The notes under the pieces were generated by a model. It was not told where the DNA came from and did not search any database. It saw only the letters and a list, made by a program, of their open reading frames with translations. The position numbers were made by a program, and so were the translations under genes. Of a DNA stretch of 64,000 nt, positions 37,998 through 50,500 are shown one piece after another. Numbering within the stretch: position 1 is the stretch's first letter; each line of letters opens with the position of its first letter. The DNA comes from Phoebastria nigripes (lineage: Eukaryota > Chordata > Aves > Procellariiformes > Diomedeidae), in the NCBI GenBank assembly GCA_035582835.1, contig JAYKAV010003110.1:3012471-3076470 (forward strand), given 5' to 3'.

Positions 37998-40900
37998 CAC
38001 GTAGATCTTTAATTTTCTAAGTATCCTGCTCCGCTCATACTGGCTCAGGATTCTTGCATGTGCCAAACCGCAAAGCCTGTAGAGCACAGGTCCTTGCAGA
38101 TGAGGAGAGCTCCAGCCTGTGCCTTCGGTAAATTAAAGAGCTCTGTGTCTTCGTGTGTCTGTGTATTGACTATTTTCATAGGGTTTTAGCTGTGGTTTGC
38201 AGCTCAATATTGAAAGGCGTTATTGATACTTCCAGGGAAAAATCGAGAAAAAGATTTTTTTTCCTTTTTTTTTAAATATAATGACAGCTGATGTTTTCTC
38301 TGTGGTTTTCCCTCTTCTATTTTTTTTTTCCTTACTAAGGTTACTGGCATGGGAACAGGACTGTTGTACTTCACAACCTCACGAACACGTGCTGTGTATT
38401 TGTTGCAGTGCAGAGGATCTGACTGTTAAGAAGTATTCGATCCAAAATATATATATTGATTGTTTGTTCTTAGATTGCCCTGTCACAAACAATTCACCTG
38501 GTTAAGTACAGTGACCTTCCTTCTTCTGAAATTACAAATTTGAAAAGGAATGACTCCTTTCCATGAATGTCTTTTCTGATTAATATATACTGTAGCTTTT
38601 ATTCTATTCCAGCGTTTCTAGAATGGAGACAATATATACAATGGGAACACATTTATGCCTTAGAAAACATATTAATACATATTAAAGTCTTGCATGCTAC
38701 CAGAAGCTTAAAAGTATTGGCAAATCTGCCAGTACAGTAGACTGAAATGTTCTGCTTTCTCAGATGAATATGTGTTTACCAAAAAGTTCAGAACTACTGT
38801 GCAAAGAACCCCTGTTATCAGACAATACGTGAAAAATACTGTATCCTTTCTTCATTTTTAGTGAAAGAAACATGTTTTCATAGCATCAAGATGAGTCTGG
38901 AAACACATACAGTTTTTCCAAGCTTTAAAAATCCGCACTACTGCTAAAAAATATTGAGTGGCTCTTGCAGTTCCACCCTGCAAAGTGCTGTGCATCTCTT
39001 AGAGGCAGTTAGAATTGCTATTATTTAATTAGGTCTTATTTACTTATCACATTCCAGTAACCCATGGGTTGTAACATGCTCTGTAAGAGTGAAACAACGG
39101 TCCCTGTTTTAAAGAGCTGATAACCAAAGGTTGGAAGTATCTCTGAAGGCCCCCTGCTTCTGCCACTAAGGTATTTCCAGCCTTCATTTGGCTGGAGCAC
39201 GGCAGAGGCCCACACAGTTGTCTCCCGGTGGGCCTGCATTAAGCAGCTGACCTCTCAGTGCAGCTCTCCCCGTGGGATACTTTGAGTCCAGTTGTGTGTG
39301 TGTTTGTGCTTGTGTGTGTGTGTGCGCTTGTGTGGGAGACTGAGTCCCAGCGAGAAAGAAACTCATCAGTAGGTCCGTCTCTCCCAGATTCCCAGAAGTG
39401 GCAGAAGGAAACCCACCAGCTAATCTACACTGCTGATAATGGAAGAGTAGAAACTATCTGCAGCCCAGAGTCCTCCCAGCCATCCTTCGGCATCCTTAAA
39501 CACCTATTTCCCTTGCTTAGTGATGATAGGAGAGTGATCTCAGATGGCTTTATTCTTAAAGTAGGAGTCGATAAAAGACAGTGTCAAGGGAAGAGGAAGC
39601 ATTTGGAGATTGCTTTCATTCAGCAGGGCATTGCTATGTATCTCTTGGCTGTCTCTCCTATCCATGTTGGTTCTCAAGTGGGTTTGACCTAGTGGCTTGC
39701 ACTCATACAGGCACGCAAAAGGTTTTTACTGCATCAACTTGTATGTCCCTCATTTGTATTTATTTAATTTTTGAGGAGCTCGTGGTCTGAGCGAGCCATT
39801 CCCACCTCCACTGTTGTCAAAGGACACCAATAGTCAAAAAAGTCGAGGGAAAAAGCAGGGGCATCCGGGGGGTGAAGGAGCCGGGCTGAGGCTGCCCATG
39901 GCTCCCTCCACAGTGCCTATGGGACCCCCCCCCAAACCCCCCAGCTCAAGGCTGCCTGTCACAGACGGTGGCCAGGCTGGTTTCGGGACAGGCTGAAGCT
40001 GGTGGGTCGGAGCTTGGGATCCGTTTGTCACTGGGTTTGTTTCCAAAGCTGAAAATGTTCTGAGTGGCTTCACCCACAGGTTGTCCCCTCCACTGAAACA
40101 CCCATGGAAACTCAGAAACAAGGCGTGTGTGTCCCAGCCACCTGCCACCCCAAGGAGGTGAGGGAGAGGGTCAGGCCACCATGATGCTCTGCCGGTGCCA
40201 AGCCACTGGAAGGGAAAGAGGGTCTCCGTCCTAAACCTGGTTGTTTTTTACAATTTCTACCCGAATTTGGGATATGCCGGTGATTGCAGGAAAAAAAAAT
40301 AATCAGCCATCAGTCCAAATGAAAGTGATACTTTTAAATCCAATCCCCTTTGTACCGGTTTCACTGGAAATACGGAATGCTAAAAATTAAATCCACAGAG
40401 CTGCCTTTGACCTCTGCCTGTTAAATCATGATATTTAAAAAAAAAAATGGAATTCTGTTTAATTTGGCGAATCTCTTCTGTTTATTTTTACTTAGCACTG
40501 CATAGCATTACATGCAACTTTTGGCCCTGGAAGGGATGAAGGGCAGGAAACCCTGGACAGATTTAAACCAGAAAGAAATGCAGGCTAACTAATGTCTGAC
40601 TGGTCCAGTGAGCTGGAGATGGTGCCATGTCCTGCTTTTTACTAGAAAGAAATCTGGCGTGAAAGCAGGATCTTTGTTGCCTAGGAATTAAGTTGTTGCT
40701 GCTGCTTATTCCTTACCTGAACTCTTAATCCTCTGTTTGTGCTACGGCACAAAACAAATTATTTCTCATAGACCAAAGGGCTCCCTTGTAACAGTTAAAG
40801 TCTATTGTGTAAAAGTATAAATGGCACATTGATCGTTAAGGTAAGCTGACTTGTAAAAAGTAATTCTTGGACATGAAGTATGTGGCCATTTAATGTATAC

Positions 40901-41199
40901 TTTGGAGAAGTCATTATGCACGGGGAGGTAAACTAGAAACAGTAAAATACTTAGTTAGCCAGTTAACATGTATGCTTGATCTAAACAGACCTCAGCAGAA
41001 ACAACGTGAGGTTTGCACCTACTTCTGCAGAAGACAAGAATATTTTGGTACTGCTTTCCCTGGGAACAACCACCTTATTCTAGATTTTTTAGATTTATTA
41101 AACAAATAAGCAGCCCCCTCCCCTCAAATAAAAATAAACCCCTAAGGCACTTTACAAAGTGGGAAATATCCTGAAATCCTTGAACCTCGGACTCTGCTG
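37998..41199. other. Non-coding stretch between CpG islands
   Basis: This is mostly AT-rich, with a moderately GC-rich part near 39800-40200. No exon, RNA gene or clear mobile element was recognised. Confidence 0.5.
39292..39334. repeat. (GT)n simple repeat
   Basis: Imperfect GT dinucleotides interrupted by TTTGTGC and GCGC words. Confidence 0.85.
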
Positions 41200-42070
41200 A
41201 GGTCAGTGCAATCTCGGTCCACACTCATTAGGAAAAGAAAAAAGAAAAAACCTACCCCCTGCCCAGGGAGTGTTTAAAAGGAGGAGTGTGGATCCACAGA
41301 AACCAGCCCTGTCAAGGTCAGCTTTGTCTTGTGAGAGGAAAGGCGACAGGGTCAGCATTATTGCACATGAGGAAACCCCCACGGGGGCTGGAAGAAATCG
41401 TCTCTCTCTCCTCCTGTCTCCCCCTTTGGCCAATGTGTCCCTCGTTGGGGCAAACCTCCCACCGAAGGCGATGGGATTTCTTATTCCCAGAGGGAATTCC
41501 TCAGCTGGCCAGTTTAGGGTTCCCGGCTCCCGATTTAGGGTGGGGTGGGAGGACTCCTGCTCCCCTGAGCGCAATTTGACTCTTGGGAAGTGGGGTGTCC
41601 CCCTGCCCCCCCGGAGCAGCCGGGAGGTCCCTGGGTGACCGATACGCTTTGCTGGCCCCCTTCCGTGTAACTGCCAACGCCTAAAGGGCATGGCCTCGGA
41701 AAAACAGTTTTGAAGACATCATTTGCGAGGTGTGGCAAACACCCAGGGTGTGCGGCCGGGGCGCCGCGCCTTTCCCTGGCACTCCGCGGGCGCGTCGCTG
41801 GCGGTCCTGGGGGCTCCCCCTTGGTCTTCCGCGCCCGCGTAAGCTCTTACGGGGCCTCTGCAATGGGCGCTGCGAAGTTTGGAAACACACGTGGGTTCTG
41901 CGGTGGGATGGATGCGTGTGTGCCGGTGCGCGGAGACACGTGGGACACGGAGGTTTGCGTCTCTAGCTCATCTCGCCGCCGCTCCGTGTGCCTGCGGACA
42001 CGCGTGTAACACGCACCCGCACACCACCCGCACAGGGCCCCGTAACCGCCCGTCATACGTGCAATGCCTT
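41200..42070. promoter_or_regulatory. CpG-rich block downstream of FOXA1, with a nuclear-receptor motif
   Basis: A moderately GC-rich part (41200-41650) contains TCAAGGTCA at 41312-41320, an extended nuclear-receptor half-site of ERR/NR5A type. A denser CpG island follows at about 41740-42070. Overlapping frames here do not resemble known proteins. A role as a FOXA1-domain regulatory element is inferred. Confidence 0.5.
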
Positions 42071-42249
42071 TAACCGCTCATTGCTGTGTTTTGCTTGGCT
42101 TTGAAAATTAGCCTGTTTGAATAACACCCGATAGAAAACATTTACGCTGGAAGCCAAACAGGCAAATATTTTAATCTCTCATATTAACACAGCGGTTTTC
42201 CAATCGGTTGATTTTTGTGCTCGATTATTTATTTATTTATGTGTGTGTT

Positions 42250-42306
42250 ATTCATTCATTCGCTCCGTTCATTCATTCATTCATTCGCTCCGTCATTCAT
42301 TCATTC
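42250..42306. repeat. (TTCA)n tetranucleotide repeat with interspersed CGCTCCG
   Basis: TTCA units are interrupted twice by a CGCTCCG word, so the array itself looks partly duplicated as a higher-order unit. Confidence 0.9.
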
Positions 42307-42309
42307 CTC

Positions 42310-42860
42310 CATCTCTTGCCCTCCACCGACAAGACCGAATCGGCGGTAACCCGGGCTGTGCCTGCTGTCACCGGAGGCGGTAACCATCGGTGGGGTTGGT
42401 TTGCACGCCCGTTGCCCTGGACGGCGTCGGGGTGTGATGGTGCTGAGAGACCCCACCCCGATCCCTGCTAGGACAGGCTTCTGGGTGTCCCTGCGGTCCC
42501 TGGGGGTGGCGGGGCGGAGAGGGCTGTTTGCCTGCTTGGCTGCTCTGTGCTTGCTGCTGTTCCCCATCACTGCTAAGTCCCCGCGAAGTCAGAGTAAGCA
42601 GGCGGGGACCGCAGGTGCTGCGGCTGCAGCCGGGCAAGGGCCGGTGTCCCAAGGCAGGGAGGTCGCCGCGCCTGCAGCCCGGCTGACACGGGGACGGGCG
42701 CCGAGGTGCGCCGGGGCAGGTAGCGGAGCGGCGGGGCCCGCCGGCCCCGGGGCCGTCCCGGGGATGGAAATGTCAAGAACCTCCAACCCAGCCGGTGCCG
42801 ACTCGGCCGGCGGAGGGAGGAATGCGCAGCCAGACCACCAACGCGCCTTGAGCCGTACAA
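42310..42860. promoter_or_regulatory. CpG island
   Basis: This is GC-rich sequence with many CpGs, between the TTCA repeat and a polypyrimidine stretch (42900-43010). The 189-codon plus-strand frame across it has no recognisable domain and is typical of stop-poor CpG DNA. Confidence 0.6.
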
Positions 42861-43029
42861 TGCGCCACTTAATACACTTCTGTAATTTAAACTTCTGGGG
42901 ACCCCCCCCTTCCAAGCCGATTTTCGATATAGGTGTTTTCTCATTTCCCCCCCCCCCCCTTTTCCTTTGAAATGCCCCCACCCCCCTCACCCTCCCGCTC
43001 CCTTTCTTCTGAGCCCCGCTCTCTAATTC

Positions 43030-43340
43030 TAGATGAGTATTACTTTGCTCTTTTCGTTGGCCAAGCACAATTGTGTTATTGGAGATAATGAATTCAATCC
43101 CCATCAAAGAGTATTAGGAGCGCCCTGGCCCTGTAGTGCCTTTTTTCAAACCGGGAATGAAAGGCAGAGAGAAAATTCTCTGGGTAGCCTCCGCGATGGC
43201 AGCTTTTGAAGTGAAGGGAGGCGGGCATTGTTGTTCACATTTTTGTCCATACGGCTGAAGAAAGACCGGAGGCTTTTGATGAGAAGATGAGAACCGCCTC
43301 GTAAGTTGAGCAACAAGTTAGATGGCGAAGTCTTACCGCT
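43030..43340. promoter_or_regulatory. Candidate conserved enhancer with clustered transcription-factor words
   Basis: Within about 50 bases there are TTGGCCAA (43057-43064), CACAATTGTG (43066-43075), AGATAA (43083-43088), TAATGAATTC (43086-43095) and CATCAAAG (43102-43109). These fit NFI, SOX/bHLH, GATA, homeodomain and TCF/LEF sites. The block is of balanced composition, sandwiched between CpG islands, and non-coding. Function is inferred from motif density only. Confidence 0.4.
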
Positions 43341-43359
43341 GCCTACTGCCTGTGGATAA

Positions 43360-43720
43360 CATATGTCCCGCATTAATAGGGGCTCAGGGGAACAATTGCC
43401 CTGGGGGTGGGGTGGGGGAGAGCTCTGCTCTGCTCCGGCCAGCGGCTCTTTTTTCCCCCGTCTTCTGGACACCGATGCCCCGATGGGGGTGTTTTTAAGG
43501 GAGACCCGAGAAGATGCGCCGTGGCTCTTGGGTTGCTCGGGTGTCCGCGGGGCCAAGCAGCGGGGAGGCGGTGTGCGCCGGCCCCGGGCACCCGGGAGGG
43601 GGAGCAGGGGGCCCCGGTGGGCGGGTGGGGATGTGCGGGGTCCCCTCCGCTCACAGTTTCTGATGGTTCTGCCAGGGCTCCTGGTGGCTGGGGCGTGATG
43701 TTAGGTCTGCTGCCATATAT
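43360..43720. promoter_or_regulatory. GC-rich CpG block
   Basis: This stretch is G-rich on the plus strand with frequent CpG. The 111-150-codon frames have no family features. It forms part of the chain of CpG islands around FOXA1. Confidence 0.5.
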
Positions 43721-44029
43721 TTGGAGGCGAGGGCATCCCCCATTTCTAAACAGGAGTCTTGCTCTATTACTGTTTTTTTCCACTAAACGTGGGGTCGGGG
43801 CTTGGTTTTGTTGCCTTTTTGTTGTTGTTGTTGTTCCCTTTCCATTTCATATAACGTAACGACATGCCTGAAGTTTGTAAAGTACTTCCTTAGATAAAGC
43901 AACCAGGCAAGGAAAAAAAGAAGAGGGAAAACGACTGTTGGTCACATCAGATAACCTTAGAACTAGAAAACTTGTTGCATACATTTGAATAAGTTCAGAC
44001 ATGCTCTTATTCCAATCTCCTGCCCCGCA

Positions 44030-44310
44030 GTTCAAAGATTCCCCGCCCCCGGGGCTTTATTATGCTAAAGAGGTCATTACTGAGAGTCACTATGGAGAGA
44101 TCCCGGTTTGCAGAATGAGGCCCACCTCCTAGTTACCAACGTGTTTACATTTTCCGCCGGTCATAACCGGAGGAAATGTATGTTAGCAACCCGCCGGGCA
44201 GGCTCGGAGAAGAGAAGGAATAAAGGGGAAAATATATTTCAGCTACTGCGCAGTAGATTGCAAATGTAGATGATTCATTAGGGAGCACTTAGAAGTATCG
44301 GGCACAAAGG
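44030..44310. promoter_or_regulatory. Candidate enhancer with perfect forkhead site
   Basis: TGTTTAC at 44142-44148 is a perfect FOXA consensus. AGGTCA, a nuclear-receptor half-site, occurs in the same block near 44071, and a CCGG-rich inverted word lies at 44155-44170. The sequence is non-coding and flanked by CpG islands. It could serve FOXA1 autoregulation; this is inference. Confidence 0.4.
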
Positions 44311-45065
44311 CGGTGTTTGCCGTAGAAATGGTTGCTGCGAGAGGGCCAGATCCCGCTCCCGGGGCAGGCGGCTCTGCGCCTTGGTTCCCCGGGCTGGTTA
44401 GGAGCGAGGTGAGAGCCCGCTGCGGGCCGGCCGGGGCCCGAGAGCGCATCTGCACCCCCGTGCCCCGCTGGCCTGGCGTGGGGTGGAATCACGCGGNTCC
44501 CACTCTCAGCGGCGTGGGGCAGCTCCTGGAGCCCTCCCGAAGCGGGTGCCAGCCCTGGGGGGCACACGGCACCTCCGACTGACTGCTCATGGCCAACGGG
44601 TGCCCCGTCCGTGACGGGGATGCCCCCGCCCCGGCTGATGGGGGTGGCTGGTGGCTTTTTCCCCGGACGACGGCNGACTCGGCACCCTTTCACTGCCAAG
44701 AGGTGTGTGAACGGGCCCGCTTTCGGAAGCAGAAATGCGGTCACCCGAAACATGTCCACCCGGGGACCCCCACCCCCCGCTATTCCCTCCGGGGACCCAG
44801 TGAAGGCGAAGGACGGGGGTCTCAAACCCAAAGCTGGGCTGGACCACAGGTGGGCAACGCCGCCCGCTGGGGAAGGCTCGGGCCACCGGGGCCGGGCAGG
44901 AGACCGGGGCGGGCGGGGAGGGCAGCGGCACCCGCGCCCCGCACTCCGCGCCCAGCGCCCGCCGGGGCCCGGTCCCGCCCGCTCCCGTGTCGCCTCCCCG
45001 CCGCTTCGGAGCTTCCCCAGCCGCGGGGGAACCTCNGAGGCGCGCCCAGGGCAGCGGGGGCACGG
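44310..45065. promoter_or_regulatory. CpG island
   Basis: This is a dense CpG-rich block in which four frames stay open for more than 150 codons, all without recognisable domains. It contains undetermined bases at several places, typical of GC-rich sequencing dropouts. Confidence 0.65.
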
Positions 45066-45104
45066 CAACTCTCAGGCTCAGGGTGTGTTCCGCCTGCTGG
45101 CTGG

Positions 45105-45147
45105 AATAATACTAATACTAATAATACTGATGATGATAATAATAATT
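45105..45147. repeat. (AAT)n-type simple repeat
   Basis: Imperfect AAT/ACT/GAT trinucleotides lie at the right edge of the CpG island. Confidence 0.85.
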
Positions 45148-46820
45148 CCCATTCTGCCGGTAGCTCCCCCCCGGAACAACGAGCAGGTGTATGAACACTT
45201 CATGGGAAAAATTAGATTACCAACAGTAAAACAGTGGTAGCAAAATAACGACGAGCTTCCTCTAAAATAACCCGCCTGGGCAAAAACCATTCGAGCAATG
45301 CTCCCGCAGCAGAGGCGCCATTCCGGGAAATGATCGTTTCAATGAATTCAACTAAATGTAGGAGTTTTGGGGTGGGGGGAAGAGAGGAGACAGCATTTTT
45401 TTCCCCTCGTTGAGACAAATGGATTCTGCCATGAGGCTACATATGTTTTAAATCCTAATGACTGGAGACAAAGGTGAGCGCTGGCAGTTTGATCTGTCCA
45501 AAGTTCAAAGATCTGAAATCTCAATGAGTTTCTGTTTGAGGTGAAGGGGAGAAACACAAACACCATGGCATGGCTTGGGCCAGAAAGTTGCACGGTTTGG
45601 GAGTGAAATGCGAGGTTATTTACACTAATCTATCCTTAACTGCTACTTTGTCACAATGGGCAGAATAATTAGTAGAAAATAACCAGAGAGAACAAAGGCA
45701 GGTTTTCTTCTTATCGCCTCCCGTTTTCCACTATTCTCTTCCCTCAATTATTTTCTCCCGCTGTAAAAGACCTTTCGACACTGCAAATCGCAGAAAATGT
45801 ACAATCTATTTTTTTAGTTATTACTCTGCCTTTGCTAGTAGCTGAGAAGCCTGGGTTTGCATTAAGAGGAAAAAATGACCCATTCTGCAGCACNGCCCTT
45901 GACATTTAAATAATCAAACTAATTGCATTTTTATTTTAGCTATTAACCATTCTCCTATATTTCCTAACACAATATTGCAGCGTGGGAGTTTTGCGAGGAC
46001 TTACGTGTACATTCCGTACCCCGGTCACTCTCTGTGCACTATTGTGGTGTGATTTTCGCCTGGTCATTGTGTGTTGTGTGTATTTTCACTTGTCTCCCCT
46101 GGAAACAAATACATATTAATTATATATATGTTAATATATACAATATATGCATCTATATGCCTCCCGAGGGAACGTTCTATCCCGTGTTTATATGAGGATT
46201 ATTTGCTTCTTCACGAATTAAAATTATCACGAAAATGCACACGGAAAGTACATATTTATTAAGTCTGTTTTAAAAATATTTTTTTCAGAGTGATTAATCA
46301 CATATACTCACACATATATGCCTAGATCCCGTTTTATCATGAGAGAAAAGAAATAATACAAGGTGCATTGTTATAGCAATCAAGCATCTTATCTACAATA
46401 TCGCTGTAAAATTAAAACCGAGTCAATTGCTCTTTCAAAGGCTAGTTGGCGTTACAGCAAAGGAATTCATTTATTTCGGGTTTATGTTGACGGACCAGTA
46501 ACCACTCAAGTATTTAATATCTACTCAACATTTCAAAACAATTTTTGAAGCTATGCCAACGGCTGAAGTGTTTTCTCGCGCCGTTCTTTTACGATTTATT
46601 TATATTTTATTGACACGACTAAGTTTTAGAGGGAAAAACTGACCGGGAAATATTTTTTCTCATCTTTCAGTCCCGAACATTTCCAATTAATTCCTTCCAA
46701 TAAGCGTACACCCTCCGATTGTTTGCTGATGTAGATGTCAGTGTTGTCCATTCGCACTCAGAAAACAACCCAGGAGATACTTGTGATTTTATTTCTCCCC
46801 CTTGATTTGGGCGGCTGAAG
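45148..46820. other. AT-rich non-coding stretch between CpG islands
   Basis: No gene is visible. The sequence is AT-rich, with many homeodomain-like TAAT words and an AT dinucleotide region at 46110-46150. Its position between CpG islands of a developmental gene makes conserved enhancers plausible, but nothing specific is proven by the sequence. Confidence 0.5.
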
Positions 46821-46829
46821 GTGTTTTTA

Positions 46830-47420
46830 TTCCCTCGACTCTTCCCCTCTCCGGAGGGAAAGTGCTGTTCGCAGGTGCTCCGAGAAGGTGCAACGGGCGA
46901 GGGCCCCATCCTGCCCCTCTTGCCGGGGGATGCAGGGCCGCCGGACCCCCCAGCAGAGGAGTGCCCCACTGTGCCAGGGCAGCACCCGCCGCGGCTCCTT
47001 GTTCCCGGCTGCGGGGGCTGCCCCTGCCCAGCCCCGCGGAGTCGCGGCCGGCCCCGCCGCGCCGCCTCGACGGACCCTGCCCCACCGGCGCGCCCTGCAA
47101 ACGCGCCAGGCCCTCCCCTCCACCCCGGGCCGGGGACCTCCTCACCGCCCAAACTCCGCGTAAATCTTTACAGAGATACCCCGCCGCCCTGAATTACTCC
47201 CCGCTTGTATTTAATGACGTTAAATGAGCCGTTTTCGCTCCCTCGCACGTGGCCGGTCGGAGATAATTGCCGTGTAGGAAAACGCGAAGTTCCCCTATAA
47301 ATTGCGGTGGCGGCCAAAGCCTGCAGCCCGGCGGGCTCCCGCTTTGCCTGTGTCCTGGACGCGGGGCTGAGACACCACCTCCGACCCGGGAAAAGCCCCC
47401 GCACCCGCCAGCTCCTTCCC
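46830..47420. promoter_or_regulatory. CpG island
   Basis: This block is CpG-rich, with long frames on both strands that mirror each other, which signals composition rather than coding. It lies about 2 kb downstream of the FOXA1 polyadenylation signal. Confidence 0.6.
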
Positions 47421-48119
47421 TCCTGGCACAGAGTGAGCGGTCCGGCTGTAAGGAGATGCTCGTAAGCTCCCCTCTACATATTGCGGAGCGGGGGGATGCA
47501 CCCTCTTCCTATGGAGCCTACTTTTAGTTTATTTTTGCACTGTGGCTGGGGGCTTCTTGAGCACAGGATTAAAGCAGCAGCAGGGCAGCTAGGAGCGGGA
47601 CAGAAAACAGAGGACTCTTCTCCCCTCTGTTGACTTCCAAGTCTTAAACTGATCACAGAAAGCTGCGCTCTCTGCGTCGGGGACCCGCATTTTTAACATG
47701 ACCCGCATCCCTGTTATGTCAGTGGATCATTGCCCACCGCAGCCACCACTTGCCTACGAGAAGAAAGGGAAGGAATATAATCCTGATGGCCAGTGGCGAA
47801 GGGGCACACGCTGTATCCGTGACAGGCTCCGCTCCTTATCTACGAGAGGTTTGGAGCCGCGTCGCTCCGCTTAAACCCTTTTATTACCCACGCCCCGAAT
47901 ATTTCCATTACACACGGTCTGTGCTCCTCAGCTGATATGTGAAACTTGCTGCCTTATCGCTGTCGGTCGATTGATATTTTCTGTGTACAAGCCCAAGGCA
48001 TTAAATCAATGTCTCCACTCTGCAGTGGCATATTCTCTATAGACTAGTCTGTGGGAGACAAGTGAAGTCCTGCTGAAAACGGGCTTCATCCTGTCTCGAT
48101 TCGCACGAAGCTCCTTTTG

Positions 48120-49030
48120 GCAGAAGAAGCGGGGCTTTAAATGGGATCCACCTGCCCGGACTTGGTGCCGAGCAACCCCGAGCTGCAGGGGATCTGTTGG
48201 TGTTTGCCCACTCAGCAACTACAGAGGGCGAAGGGGCCGCACAGCCGGGTCATGGGGTACCCGGCCAAAGCCGGCGTCCCGGGCACAACCCCCCACTCCC
48301 TCCCGCTGCAGGACCCGCATGCGGCAGCCCGGGCGGGACCCGCGATAAATCACCGCCCGACCGAGCTCACCCGCGTAGCACAACGCCGGAGCCGGCTCCG
48401 TCTCGCCGGGAGCGCCGTGCTCGCATCTCGGCCCCTCGCCGCGGGCTTTGCAGAGGGGCTCTCCAATATTTTTTCTCCCGTGTTTCGCTGGGTAGTAGTG
48501 CTGGAGGAATTTGGTGAGATTTCTGGGACGCCGGCTTGGCTTTTCTTTTCTAAATCGACCCTTAAATTTAGTTTGTCGCTGCTGTCCTTAACCCGTCAGG
48601 GGGCAATTATGTGATAATTACAAGAATTACACAGGTCTTTCATCTGGCGGCCGTGCACGAAAGGGGCTGAGCACAGCGAAATCTGTTCACATTTAAACGT
48701 GTCCCCCCCCCTCTCGCCAGCGCGGCTGCTGTTATTACCGCGGTCGGTCCGAGCCAGGGCTACAACGCGGGAGTTGGGCTGGGAGCTCGGCCCGGCCTTT
48801 CCCCGTCCGGCGGGGAAACGCCGGGTCTGGCTGCCGCCGCCCCGGCAGCCCCGGCCGCAAAGCACCCGGGAGGTTACACCGCCTCGGGTGGCTTTTTCCC
48901 TCCCTCCCTTAACCTACCCCGGCACCGTGAATTAAAAAAAACCCAAAAGACACCACCACATGCACACCCGCACACGCCGGTGGCATCGCAGCGCCCCGCA
49001 AACACACCCTGCGGCGCGTCCCCTTCCTTC
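48120..49030. promoter_or_regulatory. CpG island just beyond the FOXA1 3' end
   Basis: This GC-rich CpG block starts within about 150 bases of the inferred FOXA1 cleavage site. It may be the start of an antisense or intergenic transcript, or simply part of the unmethylated domain of FOXA1. No coding evidence. Confidence 0.6.
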
Positions 49031-49164
49031 CCTCCGCACAAGCTTGGCCGTGCAAATCCTTCCTCGTCACATCCACGCTTTAGCGCTACGTTTGTTTTTC
49101 TGGCACATGGCTCTGTCCTCCGTAACCCGCCCCAGAAATTTTGAAAGAAAATAGCAGAAGTCTT

Positions 49165-50500
49165 TCATTGTTAACATTTGATTTATTTAAAGTCCTTAAC
49201 TGCAAATGATCAAAAACATACTTCACGCATTAAATTCTCAGTTATCGTTTTAAATCAAAATATTTTTTCAATTACAATCACATTTATAAAATTAACAAAA
49301 TTTCTTAAATTCACTTGTAATTCTTTTTTTTACTGTCATTTAAAGCAATTTCCAGCTGTAAAGAAAGAAAAAAATATAAACCATGCAATAAATTAAGAAC
49401 ATTGAGACAGCGAACAGGAATAATAATAAAACCCGTCTGGCTATGCTAACACCGTGTAAAACTGTGGAAAGTGCATTAACACTGGATGAAACAAGTTAAG
49501 AATGGCGATAATTAAATGGCCACAAAAAAAATTGGATGTGGAATTTATTAAACAAGTTGAAAAAGGGGAGAGAGACAGAGCTCTCTTCTTTTCCTTGCAT
49601 CGGTGTAATAGTCAACGTTTCCTGGGGGAGGGGGAAAATAACCTTGTTATAGATACACAGTTCTAGCTGGTACACAATGAAGACACTTAAATTAAATAAG
49701 CACGTCATCCACATGTTGATGAGAGTTCCTGATGAACGAGAATCTTCAGTAACAGATGGGAAGGAAAAAAAAATATCCAACTGGCTGTGACCTCTTTATA
49801 TTACATCCCAAGACAGGTAACACTTGGAAAAAAATAAGGGTCGCATCCTGCACTCCAAAGCTCCAGTTGGTCCCCTCGGGAGTGCAGGATCCGGCCCACA
49901 GCATCTGGATGTATGCGGGTTGTACTAGCGGAAGGTTTATTTTGCAAGTATCAAAAGGATGATCCGAGAAAGTAAATAGTTCTCTTGTTGCTTAGAGATT
50001 CTCTTAGTGTTTTGCTACTTCACAGCAGTACTGTCCTTCAAAGCCTTTTTAATTAAAAAAAGCCTTAAATGTCTACTCGCTTCTTCATCTCCGTATTGTT
50101 AAAGTATTGCCACATACCTGTAAACTTACATGAGATTATAGAGCACAGAAGGGGAGAAGACGAGGGGGCGGAAAGCACAAACAAGTAGTTTACAAGCTCA
50201 ACAATTTTTTCTTCTTTTTAGTAACACCCTGCAAAGGCTAGGGGGGATCTCCGGGGAGAGGGGCTGGGCGGCGGGGCGGGAGGGGGTATGTACAAGCGGG
50301 ACGCGTCTGGCTTTGCAGGAGGTCATGGTGGATCATAACAACACACAACGCGTTGCGAGACAATTAAAAAGTAACAGTCCTTTGCACGCAGCGTGCGGAA
50401 ACACCTCGGTTTGTCGCAGGGAGAGGGAAAGGGGGGAGAGAAGCCAGGAAAGGGGAGGGGGGGGGGAGAGGGGCTCGCCCCCGGCGGCGGGGGTGCAGAG
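49165..50500 (-). other. FOXA1: FOXA1 3' untranslated region
   Basis: Downstream of the TAG the composition falls from a GC-rich stretch (about 50220-50500, with G-runs) to AT-rich sequence typical of a vertebrate 3'UTR. On the minus strand, AATAAA signals lie at 49941-49936, 49549-49544 and 49187-49182. The last is the likely main end, because the composition changes to CpG-rich DNA shortly beyond it. That gives a UTR of about 1.3 kb. The end is inferred and would need RNA data to fix. Confidence 0.7.
49182..49187 (-). terminator. FOXA1: Probable FOXA1 polyadenylation signal (AATAAA)
   Basis: AATAAA on the minus strand sits within TTTAAATAAATC, about 1.3 kb beyond the FOXA1 stop codon. Cleavage would be expected some 15-25 bases further on, near 49165. 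Two upstream AATAAA copies (49544-49549 and 49936-49941) could give shorter isoforms. Confidence 0.6.

Noticed and set aside
37502..38087. 172- and 184-codon frames across the pentanucleotide array
   Set aside because: They consist of repeat translation and Ns from the assembly gap.
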